In this document: positions 49,231-57,498 of the stretch, in pieces
Layout: each line of letters begins with the position of its first letter
Position numbering within the stretch: the stretch's first letter is position 1
Source of the DNA: Sporomusa sp. KB1
GTDB taxonomy: Bacteria > Bacillota > Negativicutes > Sporomusales > Sporomusaceae
Assembly: GCF_007830295.1 (NCBI RefSeq)
Contig: NZ_VLKC01000002.1
Span: 1,088,940-1,152,939, forward strand
DNA: 64,000 nucleotides
Reading direction: 5' to 3'
The notes under the pieces: model-generated
What the model saw: the letters and a program-made list of their open reading frames with translations, nothing else
Told to the model about the DNA's origin: nothing
Database searches by the model: none
Position numbers and translations under genes: made by a program

Positions 49231-49259
49231 AAGGGATATGCCTATGCGGCACATCCCTT
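49231..49259 (-). terminator. Terminator after the gluzincin gene
   Basis: AAGGGATATGCC and GGCACATCCCTT (12 pairs, one mismatch) with a 5-base loop; TTTTTCTAC follows on the minus strand. It overlaps the stop codon of the peptidase gene. Confidence 0.8.
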
Positions 49260-50139
49260 AATTGGCGATTTTGCTATATTCTTTCATATGGCCTTTAGCC
49301 CAAAGATTAACCATGGTTTCATAAGTGGCGTAATCCATACCAAGCGATTTCTCAATCGCTTTATTAACCTTTTCACCAGCTTTAAGGTAACCCAATACTT
49401 GACTAAGTTTCGCCTCACCATGAACTTCGGCAATATAGCGAACTGCTGCCAGCGATTGGCGATAAGCCAGCGCTTGATTGGACAACCCGTCGAAATCACC
49501 GTCAAGTTCGTTCATAGAATATAACTTTCCTGCTAAACGATTATTCGCAGTCACCCATTCATAGTTATTAACCTTATATTCAACATATTGGGCTAAACCC
49601 TCAGTAAACCAGCGGGTATAGTTGCCTCTGGCCAAATGATCCAGAACCAGGTGGGTATATTCGTGCGCCAGCGGCCCGGTAGTAATAAACTCCTCGACCG
49701 ACTGACTATTTTTAAGCCATGCCTTAGGTGACAAAATCTGAATAACCCCGCCCCAATAAAAACCCATGGCATTTGATTCTCCGGCCCAACCGAAAGCCGT
49801 TTTCATAGCTTGACGGTCAGGATAGATCAGAATAAGCGCTTTGCCTTTAGGAGCATACTTGAGCGTTGCCGTCACCGGCTCATAAGCCGCTTCCGCCGCC
49901 GTTGCCACCATGGCAACCATGTCGGCATCACTTTCCGTATAGCGAATAACAAAATGCGGCGTTTCCTGGGCCAGCATGTCTTTGGTCTGATAATTAATTT
50001 TAAGAGCAACTGCCTGCCGTGCCAGAGGATACAGCCACAGTTGCGGATGAATTGGTACCATACTGACAAACAGACCAGCCAAAACCAGGCCAACAACTGC
50101 CGGCACACCGCCGGGAATCATTTGCATAAATGTACGCAT
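49258..50139 (-). CDS. Membrane-anchored gluzincin peptidase (peptidase MA-like)
   Basis: A 293-residue protein with an N-terminal signal-anchor (VPAVVGLVLAGLFVSMVP) and a zinc peptidase domain with HEYTHLVLDH and, about 20 residues later, the third ligand region WFTEGLAQYVEY. An upstream segment FVIRYTESDADMVAMVATAA is typical of peptidase MA-type proteins. It would face the outside of the cytoplasmic membrane. Substrate unknown. Single gene with its own terminator. Confidence 0.8.
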   Translation of the reverse strand: MRTFMQMIPGGVPAVVGLVLAGLFVSMVPIHPQLWLYPLARQAVALKINYQTKDMLAQETPHFVIRYTESDADMVAMVATAAEAAYEPVTATLKYAPKGKALILIYPDRQAMKTAFGWAGESNAMGFYWGGVIQILSPKAWLKNSQSVEEFITTGPLAHEYTHLVLDHLARGNYTRWFTEGLAQYVEYKVNNYEWVTANNRLAGKLYSMNELDGDFDGLSNQALAYRQSLAAVRYIAEVHGEAKLSQVLGYLKAGEKVNKAIEKSLGMDYATYETMVNLWAKGHMKEYSKIAN

Positions 50140-50234
50140 GATTTTCTGTCCTCCTTTTTGAGCAAGTAAAGGACATTATATCATGCGTACAAGTTTACTT
50201 CTACAGGTTTTTTATGTAAATAAGAATCTTGTTT

Positions 50235-50909
50235 TTACTTCTCTTTCTGGCTAATTGGTGGAACACTACCCACTATTGCTATGCCGGCGCTTGTTCCCAG
50301 ACGGGTAGCTCCGGCAGCGATAAGTTGCTTAGCCTGTTCCAGGGTACGAATCCCACCTGAGGCCTTAATTCCGATTTTGTCACCAATAACCTGTTTGAGC
50401 AAGTGAATATCTTCTACTGTGGCACCGCCCGGGCCAAACCCTGTTGAGGTTTTGACAAACTGAGCCCCTGCTTCCATCACAGCCTGACAAGCACGACATT
50501 TTTCGTCATCGGTTAACAAACCGGTCTCAATAATGACCTTGACTACAGCACCGTCAGCGACTTCGACCACCTGTTTTATGTCATCTGTTACGGCTTCCCA
50601 TAACCCCGCCTTGGCTGCACCGATATGTATAACCATATCCAGTTCATTGGCCTTGCGCAGTACTGCCTCTTTGGCCTCTGCTGCCTTAGCGCTGGTGAAG
50701 GTAGCCCCCAGCGGAAATCCAATAACAGTGGCCGTTTTCACACCTGTACCGGCCAGACAATGGGCCGCCAAATCCACATAGATAGGGTTTACGCACACAG
50801 CAGCAAACTTATACTGCTCTGCTTCCTCACATAATTTGATAATGTCCTCTACTGTAGCTCCTGGCTTAAGCAAAGTATGATCAATATAACTTGCCAAATT
50901 CATATTCAT
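50235..50909 (-). CDS. deoC: Deoxyribose-phosphate aldolase
   Basis: A 224-residue class I aldolase that cleaves 2-deoxyribose 5-phosphate to glyceraldehyde 3-phosphate and acetaldehyde. Features: [47 protein letters not shown], the Schiff-base Lys in [11 protein letters not shown] and the second Lys in [10 protein letters not shown]. The phosphate site RLGTSAG is present. It stands next to a Fur-family gene but with a terminator between, so it is probably its own unit. Confidence 0.95.
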   Translation of the reverse strand: MNMNLASYIDHTLLKPGATVEDIIKLCEEAEQYKFAAVCVNPIYVDLAAHCLAGTGVKTATVIGFPLGATFTSAKAAEAKEAVLRKANELDMVIHIGAAKAGLWEAVTDDIKQVVEVADGAVVKVIIETGLLTDDEKCRACQAVMEAGAQFVKTSTGFGPGGATVEDIHLLKQVIGDKIGIKASGGIRTLEQAKQLIAAGATRLGTSAGIAIVGSVPPISQKEK

Positions 50910-50931
50910 AACCTACCTTAAAATTAAATAG

Positions 50932-50964
50932 CGAAAAGACTGCCTAAATCCGGCAATCTTTTCG
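50932..50964 (-). terminator. Terminator after the Fur-family gene
   Basis: GAAAAGAC-TGCC and GGCA-ATCTTTTC arms with a 7-base loop. On the minus strand the TCTTTTC arm supplies the U-rich end. It separates the regulator from deoC. Confidence 0.7.
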
Positions 50965-50988
50965 TAAATCTGTTCTTTTATTGGGCGG

Positions 50989-51420
50989 CTAACTTACTGC
51001 AGCAGCTGCGCTCTGGCACTTGGGGCAAACACCATAAAAGTAAAACTGTTGACCTTGGATAGTATAATTAGTTGTAGCTGAAACCTGATCAATAAATCCG
51101 GCAGAGTCTATTCCGAATAGGTCATCCACCCGTCCACAACTCATACAACGGATATGTGGGTGATTGCTTGTATTGGCGTCATAGCGAAAACTATCTTCGC
51201 CAACATTAAGTACCTGTACCAGTTCCAAGGTTTTTAAAATCTCGATTGTTTTGTACACAGTTGCCAAACTCATTGTAGGATACACTGGCTGAAGCTCATT
51301 GTAAATCATTTCCGCACTGGGATGAGCTTTGGTAGCAACTAAAACACTATAAATCGCCAGCCTCTGCGGCGTAACTTTGAACCCCTTATCCCGCAATAAG
51401 GATGTAACACAAATTTCCAC
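50989..51420 (-). CDS. Fur-family metalloregulator (PerR-like)
   Basis: A 143-residue Fur/PerR protein. The winged helix is in residues 10-85 (TPQRLAIYSVLVATKAHPSA, SLATVYKTIEILKTLELVQV). The regulatory site region has SNHPHIRCMSCGRV with CxxC, and a second CxxC (GVCPKCQ) makes the structural zinc site. Length and HPHIRC resemble PerR more than Fur, but the metal ligand set does not settle this. AACTATT direct repeats lie upstream and could be autoregulatory. Peroxide or iron response is inferred. Confidence 0.85.
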   Translation of the reverse strand: MEICVTSLLRDKGFKVTPQRLAIYSVLVATKAHPSAEMIYNELQPVYPTMSLATVYKTIEILKTLELVQVLNVGEDSFRYDANTSNHPHIRCMSCGRVDDLFGIDSAGFIDQVSATTNYTIQGQQFYFYGVCPKCQSAAAAVS

Positions 51421-51546
51421 AAAATTCCCCTACCCTTACTACAAATTACCACTGGAAAATAGTTATTGAATAGTTCTTTTTTTATTTTACATCGTAATAA
51501 TTAAGGCGTCAAGAAATTTTTATGAAAATAATTTTTATACACTAAA

Positions 51547-51586
51547 AAGGGTAGAATCTTGCATAAAAATACAAAATTCTACCCTT
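51547..51586 (-). terminator. Terminator after the coat genes
   Basis: AAGGGTAGAAT and ATTCTACCCTT (11 perfect pairs) with an 18-base loop; CTTTTTAGT follows on the minus strand. It ends the two-gene coat unit. Confidence 0.8.
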
Positions 51587-51623
51587 ATATATTCCCTGCT
51601 TCTACTCAGAATTTTGCAGAATA

Positions 51624-51932
51624 CTACTGCCCTTGACTAAACTTGGATTGAACTTGCGCAATGTCCTGGGGACTGGCATTTTTAACGTTGTAATAGCCTT
51701 TTTGCTGCATTAAATCATAAATTTGTTTTTCTTGATTATGGACATCACCAAGAATGGTCAAATAATCCCGGCGGAGAGTATCACTAGAGGACTCCAGGGC
51801 AAATGTATTAACAGCGGAGGCTGTAAGCTTTGCTTCATTAAGAGCAATCTGCAATAGCTCGCGTTCAGAAAGACTAACACCTTGACCACTCATACCGCTT
51901 TGTGTGGTTTGTTGCTGGCCCATTTGTGCCAT
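51624..51932 (-). CDS. Spore coat protein, CotF family
   Basis: A 102-residue CotF-like protein: a Gln-rich N-terminus (MAQMGQQQTTQSGMSGQG), SLSERELLQIALNEAKLTAS and a helix with ESSSDTLRRDYLTILGDVHN, then QKGYYNVKNASPQDIAQVQ. CotF domains are four-helix ferritin-like and occur in coats of endospore formers. It follows another coat-type gene by 14 bases. Together they indicate a spore-forming host. Confidence 0.85.
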   Translation of the reverse strand: MAQMGQQQTTQSGMSGQGVSLSERELLQIALNEAKLTASAVNTFALESSSDTLRRDYLTILGDVHNQEKQIYDLMQQKGYYNVKNASPQDIAQVQSKFSQGQ

Positions 51933-51946
51933 AGTATCACCTCAAT

Positions 51947-52144
51947 TTATTGTAAATTTTGGCCTGCGTTTAAATGTTTGCTCATAGTTTGCAAATGTTG
52001 CTGACTCTTCTGAGAAGCTTGTTGGAAAAGCTGTTTAGTCTGAGTATCCTGTACACTGCTGGCAAAATAGTTCATTGTTTTAGTACAGTTTTGTTCCATA
52101 CTCAGAAAATCTTCAAGATGCATCAATTCTTTGGATGATAGCAC
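51947..52144 (-). CDS. Small coat-type protein (CotF-associated)
   Basis: A 65-residue helical protein (SSKELMHLEDFLSMEQNCTK, then TKQLFQQASQKSQQHLQTMS) of the type encoded before cotF-like genes in Clostridia and Negativicutes. Short length and helix content match these partners. First gene of the unit; a GGGGGG-type site lies upstream of the ATG. Confidence 0.7.
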   Translation of the reverse strand: MLSSKELMHLEDFLSMEQNCTKTMNYFASSVQDTQTKQLFQQASQKSQQHLQTMSKHLNAGQNLQ

Positions 52145-52174
52145 ACATATCCCCCCTTTGCGGTTTATCTGCTA

Positions 52175-52220
52175 ACTAAGTTGCTCTATCACTCCCGCCG
52201 GGAGTTAAGAGCAACTTAGT
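52175..52220. repeat. Nested hairpin upstream of the coat genes
   Basis: ACTAAGTTGCTCT and AGAGCAACTTAGT (13 perfect pairs) enclose a second hairpin ACTCCC-GCC-GGGAGT. It lies in the 195-base gap between the cyclase and the coat unit. No T-run follows on the plus strand. It could be an mRNA leader structure of the coat genes or a terminator remnant of the cyclase gene. Confidence 0.5.
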
Positions 52221-52339
52221 CCCGGGATAAGTTCGACTAAACTCTAGCTGGGGTTAACCCCTCACTAAAGCTAAGGCTAACTTTATCACCCATAGAATGT
52301 GCACAAATTCCAGTTATTATTCCAGTTTTGGATATTTTA

Positions 52340-54730
52340 TTAACTTTGCTTATGACACTCCACGCAATTGCGGCCTTGCTGTTTCGCGCGATAAAGCGCC
52401 TGATCGGCAGCATCAATCAACTCTGTTTTTGGTTCGGCCCAGTTGCTGCAACTTTCAAAAGTGGCTACCCCTAAACTGATGGTAATAGTAATTATTGCAT
52501 CATCAACCTCAAAGCTCGTATTCTTAATATAATTCCGAAAGCTCTCAGCTAATCCTATTGCTTCTTCCAGGCAGGTTTCTGGCAAGACCACCGCAAATTC
52601 CTCGCCACCATACCGTGCAAGCATATCAGTTGGGCGAAAACCTTCTTTAATTAAAACTCCCATTCGCTGCAAGATAACGTCGCCAGCCAAATGCCCCCAC
52701 GTGTCATTGACTTTCTTGAAAAAGTCGATATCCAGCATAATCAGGCTTAACGGCCGATGATAATTTAGGGTACGACTAATCTCACGCTCTAGCACCACTT
52801 CAAGCTGACGGCGATTGGCCAGCCGAGTCAGAGGGTCAGTCAGAGCCATAGCTTGGAAATGATCATACAGATAAGCCCGTTCAAGGCCGATGGCAGTCTG
52901 ACTGGCAATGGTACTAAGCACAAGATCTTTACTTGGTGGAATCTCTTGCATCGGATCATTCCAACCCAGCACAATCAACCCCTGCAGCTTGCCACTTGCC
53001 AGGAGCGGCAAAATATTAAGACGCCGCGACAAGAGTACCGACATAGTAATAAGTCCCCGTTGCGTCTCCTCATAGGCAGTACCGTCATCCATATTACTAA
53101 GCCCACTCCACGGCCACGTCATTTTACCGTCAGAAAATACATGCTGCAAATGATCAATCTCCCGTTGTTCAAAACCAGTGGCAAACACCGGCTCGGTATG
53201 AATGCCATCATCCCGATAGTGCATGATAAAAGCCACGGCCACATCGGCGGCAAACAAATTATAGAGTTTGTCGGTTACTCGGGTCAAAATAGTGGCCGGA
53301 GATTTCTGAATAGCCAACTCTTTGACAATATCATAAAGTAGACTGAGTTCCGCAAAACTTTCCACCGTGGTCGCATACGCCCTGGCATTCTTAATGGCTT
53401 CACCGGCATGATGGGAAAAAACACTCAAAAATTGGGCATCATGCTGAGAAAAATCCTTTTCTTTACGGGAAAAAATCTCCAGCACACCAATAACATTGCC
53501 ATTATGCCTGATTGGTGCACCCACCATCGACTTTAGCCCAGCCAGGCTGACAGCCTCGATAATCCATTCTGGATACTGACTAATATAATCAACAACAAGC
53601 GGTTTTTTCTCGGTAAATACTTTGCCCATAAAGCTTCTTTCAGGGTTGATTTTATCTGGTGGTTTAAAGCTGCTAATATAAGCCATTATTTTTAGCGTTT
53701 TATCTTCTGCTAGTGCTAAATAGACATGGTCGCATTGAAACACTGTCCCAGTAGCAGACACAACCTGCTGGAGCATCCCCTCCAAATCATGCTTGCTGGC
53801 TAATGTAGCACCTAGCTGGATGAAGGCTTGCTGCAGAATGCGTTCACTGTCTTTGGTTTCTTTATACAAAGTCATATTCTTGGCGACCATAGACCTGAGT
53901 GAACGGTTAAGACGCGCAATACGCATATAGGGACGCACAATAGAGGTCTGTAGCAAAGATCGCAGCACACAATAATAGCCCATGATTTTGTACATATGTC
54001 CAAGAAAGTTGAAACTGTCATAAGCATTATCATATAAGGTAAACGCCATCCCGGAAGCCAAGCTGCATACCAGACTGACCCGCAGCAAAAATACAGCCTG
54101 CTGCGACGGATTACGGTGGCCATACATATAGATAGCCAGAATATTAAGCAGCATAGTCGTATATTCCAAAGCAAGCTTCGCCAAGGTTTGCCCTTGCTTC
54201 GGTATAAACATAGGAATCAGGGAATGCTCAAATAGTACTACCAACACTATGCAGGCAGTAGTCATGGTAATTGTCACTGTCAGAAGGTACAACCGGTGAA
54301 ATACAGGGTTTTTACTGTGGCGCGGAATATAGGCAGCAGCCAGCAATCCCACACCAGCCAACATTCTGCTGATAATCCAAAATAACGAGGCCTTATTTTC
54401 GCTATTTAAGGTGATAAAATCAGGCATTCCTTTATAAGACAGTAAATGAGCAAGGTCCAGCAAGCCTACAGCCAAAAAAATCATAGCAATTAGCAGATCA
54501 CGACTGTTTTTGGTTTGTGGCCAACCATACCACACTACAATAAATACACTTATCCCGATTGCTATACAAATTATTTCACTAATTGAATGGATGATAAGAT
54601 AGAGCTCATTATCATAAACAATATAAAAAAACTTAGGCAACCAGGATACTATTCCTAAGATACCGATCAGTACTGACGTAAGGGCAAATAATTGTAGGTT
54701 AGCTTTAATAGAATTAATTAACGACGACAC
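52340..54730 (-). CDS. MASE3-GAF-GGDEF diguanylate cyclase
   Basis: A 796-residue membrane sensor. Residues 1-270: MASE3-type domain with about eight transmembrane helices. Two GAF domains follow (one with VGAPIRHNGNVIGVLEIFSR, one degenerate with GKLQGLIVLGWND). The GGDEF domain is near 630-790: LTRLANRRQLEVVLERE, DIDFFKKVNDTWGHLAGD, RYGGEEFAVVLPET. An inhibitory-site RxxD (RPTD) lies five residues before GGEEF, so product inhibition is likely. A GTG at 54730 with GGAGGG 11 bases upstream is preferred over a TTG nine codons earlier. It is divergent from a HD-GYP gene. Confidence 0.9.
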   Translation of the reverse strand: MSSLINSIKANLQLFALTSVLIGILGIVSWLPKFFYIVYDNELYLIIHSISEIICIAIGISVFIVVWYGWPQTKNSRDLLIAMIFLAVGLLDLAHLLSYKGMPDFITLNSENKASLFWIISRMLAGVGLLAAAYIPRHSKNPVFHRLYLLTVTITMTTACIVLVVLFEHSLIPMFIPKQGQTLAKLALEYTTMLLNILAIYMYGHRNPSQQAVFLLRVSLVCSLASGMAFTLYDNAYDSFNFLGHMYKIMGYYCVLRSLLQTSIVRPYMRIARLNRSLRSMVAKNMTLYKETKDSERILQQAFIQLGATLASKHDLEGMLQQVVSATGTVFQCDHVYLALAEDKTLKIMAYISSFKPPDKINPERSFMGKVFTEKKPLVVDYISQYPEWIIEAVSLAGLKSMVGAPIRHNGNVIGVLEIFSRKEKDFSQHDAQFLSVFSHHAGEAIKNARAYATTVESFAELSLLYDIVKELAIQKSPATILTRVTDKLYNLFAADVAVAFIMHYRDDGIHTEPVFATGFEQREIDHLQHVFSDGKMTWPWSGLSNMDDGTAYEETQRGLITMSVLLSRRLNILPLLASGKLQGLIVLGWNDPMQEIPPSKDLVLSTIASQTAIGLERAYLYDHFQAMALTDPLTRLANRRQLEVVLEREISRTLNYHRPLSLIMLDIDFFKKVNDTWGHLAGDVILQRMGVLIKEGFRPTDMLARYGGEEFAVVLPETCLEEAIGLAESFRNYIKNTSFEVDDAIITITISLGVATFESCSNWAEPKTELIDAADQALYRAKQQGRNCVECHKQS

Positions 54731-54917
54731 TTTTATCCCGTCCCTCCAACAAGGCAACTATTACCAACCATGTTACTAACATAATATGCCGCAATAAACA
54801 ACAGTGTTCCTTATGTCAATATCAGACTAAAGTCCTAGATAACTAAGCGAAATACATATTTCTTTTCTAATTTTATTTATGTATAATAATGGTAGTCATA
54901 ATAAGGAGGACTACCTT

Positions 54918-55955
54918 ATGCTTATTAATGAAATAAAAGCCGGTATGGTACTGGCACGCGATATAATTGATGATAATGGAACTTTGCTGCTAGAAAAGGG
55001 CATTGCCCTTACTGAATACTATATTACCCGGCTTACGCAGTTGGGAGTAACCAATATTCCTATTTTTGATCCTTATGCAGCTGAGCTAAAAAAGCCCAAT
55101 GTAATTGCCCCGGAAGTCCGCGAAGAACTTACTCTGTGCTTCCGTTCGCTATTTTGTAAAAAAGCTCAGGATATACTGGATTCCAGCCTGCGAACCATGT
55201 ATTTGAAACAAATTCGACAAACGGTTGGCAAGGTTATTAATGAGACTGAACGAAATCTGGGACAGATTGTCAATGTGCAAGTACGCCAGCCTAATGAAAC
55301 TGAAACCGACCATGCCATCAATGTATGCCTTATGTCAATAGCCACCGGTCTTTATATTAAGCTGCCGCGCCCAGTCATTATGGATTTGGCGTTGGGAGCA
55401 CTTTTTCATGATCTGGGTAAAGTAGTTATGCCTGCTATTGATGGTTCGGTAGTCGACCCAGGACGCTTGCATCCTGTTTATGGTCAGCAACTTCTCATCA
55501 AAAACAAGGTTGGGGGCATCATATCCCGTATTGCGGCTGAACATCATGAGCGTTATGATGGCCAAGGCTATCCTTCTGGTTTGGCTGGAAAAGAAATTCA
55601 TCCATTGTCACGGTTAGTGACAATTGCTAATTACTTTGATAACACTCTGGCTGCTGCCGCTAAAACCGGCGAGTCACGCAGCACTATTATGATAAATATG
55701 CTGGCAAATGCCAATGCCCTGTTTGATATGTATCTGTTACGGGCCTTTTTCCATACTACGCCTCTTTATCCGGTTGGCTGTCTGGTCAGACTAAATACCA
55801 ATCAAAAAGCTTACGTCATAAAAAACAAAGTACGCTTTGCACCTACCCCAACAGTACAGATTGCCGAGCGGAACACCCGGGCAAACAGTCAGGGTCAAAT
55901 TATCGATTTGGCCACAAGACCCCAACTCACTATTGTTGATGTAATTGCCGAATAA
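54918..55955 (+). CDS. HD-GYP domain protein, probable c-di-GMP phosphodiesterase
   Basis: A 345-residue protein with the N-terminal segment LINEIKAGMVLARDIIDDNG (DUF3391-like) and a HD-GYP domain: DHAINVCLMSIATG, LFHDLGKVVMP, HHERYDGQGYPSGL. After it comes a C-terminal extension with YPVGCLVRLNTNQKAYVIKN common in this group. The start at 54918 has AAGGAGG 9 bases upstream; an upstream frame lacks one. Divergent from the diguanylate cyclase gene, so both may respond to one signal with opposite effects. Confidence 0.87.
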   Translation: MLINEIKAGMVLARDIIDDNGTLLLEKGIALTEYYITRLTQLGVTNIPIFDPYAAELKKPNVIAPEVREELTLCFRSLFCKKAQDILDSSLRTMYLKQIRQTVGKVINETERNLGQIVNVQVRQPNETETDHAINVCLMSIATGLYIKLPRPVIMDLALGALFHDLGKVVMPAIDGSVVDPGRLHPVYGQQLLIKNKVGGIISRIAAEHHERYDGQGYPSGLAGKEIHPLSRLVTIANYFDNTLAAAAKTGESRSTIMINMLANANALFDMYLLRAFFHTTPLYPVGCLVRLNTNQKAYVIKNKVRFAPTPTVQIAERNTRANSQGQIIDLATRPQLTIVDVIAE

Positions 55956-55995
55956 ATAACGAACGTCACGCAAAAGCAGCGTGACGTTCGTTATT
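55955..55995. terminator. Bidirectional terminator between convergent genes
   Basis: AATAACGAACGTCACGC and GCGTGACGTTCGTTATT are perfectly complementary over 17 bases around a 7-base loop. It overlaps or abuts the stop codons of the HD-GYP gene and of the convergent MATE gene. The arms end AATAA/TTATT, so the U-tract is short. Confidence 0.8.
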
Positions 55996-57295
55996 TAGCC
56001 CATTTCCTCGAGTCAAACCGCCACCACAAAATGGCACCTCGAATCAGAAAATCACCTGCCGTAATGTACCAGGCAGCCGTAATGTCATAACCCCAAACAC
56101 AAATAAACAAATACACTAATGGCAGACGTATCAGCCACACTCCCATGGTCGTAACATACATCGGCCACCGTGTATCCCCTGCCCCTCTCAAAGCTCCCCC
56201 TAACACAAAACAGATAGCCAGTGTCGGCTGCTCCAGTACGGCAATCATCACACACAGTGTGCCCCAATGGGTAACCTGTGGATCATCAATAAACAAAGTA
56301 GTCAGTTCCCTGGCAAAAATAAATATAATTACCCCGGCAGCAGTCATACTCAACCAGGCAATTTTATTTGTTAGCCAGGCAAATTGTATGGCCCGGTGGG
56401 GCATACCTTTGCCTAAATACTGACCAACCAGAGTCATGGATGCCACTGAAAATCCAAAACCCGGCAAAAATGACATCGACTCAATCTGCGTGGCAATCTG
56501 GTGAGCGGCAAATTGCATTGAGCCCACACCGGCCAACATAAACGTAAACACCATCCGGCCACTTTGCATTGCCAGCTGTTCTAAAGCGGCCGGTACACTA
56601 ATGTCCATAATGCGAGCAATTACCTTGCTGCGAACTACCAGCACATGCCGCCAGGATAGCTGCACCTTTTGCTGACGATTAAGAACAAGCAAGACCACTA
56701 AGGCGCCTGTCAATTGCGCTACGCCCATGCCCCAGGCAGCACCATAAGGACCCATAGCCGGTAAACCGTGTCCAAAAACAAGTGCATAGGCAATACCAAT
56801 TGCTGAAATATTGCTAACCAGCGTGATATAAAAAGCGGTCTGTGTTTTTCCCATCCCCCGCAAGGCGGCAGTCCCAATAGACATAATTAAGAACAAAGGC
56901 GTAAACATAAATGCAATTTTAACCAGCGAGCCAGCCAGTCCGATCACCTCTGGCTCAGCCGCTGTCAAGTTTAGCACAAACTCGGCTGCAAACCAGCCGA
57001 TGGCAGCTACCCCTGTCCCCAAAACCGCCCCCAGGAGAATAGCCTGCCCAATAATATTCCTGGCTTCCTGCCAGTTACCGGCCCCTGTTTCCCGGGCTAC
57101 AATTGCGGCAGCACCTGTACCGGCGGCAGCAAACACCATTGCTGTGGAAAATTGCAGCATTGTCGCCAAACCGACCGCAGCTAAGGGCACCGCGCCAAGC
57201 CGGCCTACCATGGCTGTCAGCAGCACACCAACAGCCATGATCCCAGCACCTTCCAAAATCACCGGCCAGACCAATTTTATAATTTGCCGCCGCAT
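55991..57295 (-). CDS. MATE family efflux protein
   Basis: A 434-residue transporter with twelve predicted helices and two MatE repeats: WPVILEGAGIMAVGVLLTAM with GRLGAVPLAAVGLA, and in the second half SVPAALEQLAMQSGRMVF with AAHQIATQIESMSFLPGFGF. It expels cationic or organic compounds using a sodium or proton gradient; the substrate is not predictable. The ATG at 57295 follows GGAG by five bases. The preceding 24 bases in frame contain that site, so a GTG there is unlikely. Confidence 0.88.
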   Translation of the reverse strand: MRRQIIKLVWPVILEGAGIMAVGVLLTAMVGRLGAVPLAAVGLATMLQFSTAMVFAAAGTGAAAIVARETGAGNWQEARNIIGQAILLGAVLGTGVAAIGWFAAEFVLNLTAAEPEVIGLAGSLVKIAFMFTPLFLIMSIGTAALRGMGKTQTAFYITLVSNISAIGIAYALVFGHGLPAMGPYGAAWGMGVAQLTGALVVLLVLNRQQKVQLSWRHVLVVRSKVIARIMDISVPAALEQLAMQSGRMVFTFMLAGVGSMQFAAHQIATQIESMSFLPGFGFSVASMTLVGQYLGKGMPHRAIQFAWLTNKIAWLSMTAAGVIIFIFARELTTLFIDDPQVTHWGTLCVMIAVLEQPTLAICFVLGGALRGAGDTRWPMYVTTMGVWLIRLPLVYLFICVWGYDITAAWYITAGDFLIRGAILWWRFDSRKWAK

Positions 57296-57498
57296 ATAGT
57301 CTCCAATTGAAACAATCACTATCGCATCGTCCCCTTAGTCCCTGCAAAGAAATTAAACTAGCTATTCTATCAATTTTTACTATTTCTTCACCCCGGAAAA
57401 ATAGTCCTTTTTCTGCAGCAACTAGTGTCATTATATTGTGCTTGCAGTGAAAACTGCTTATAATAAATAATACTAAACTAAATAAAGCTGGTGAACAA

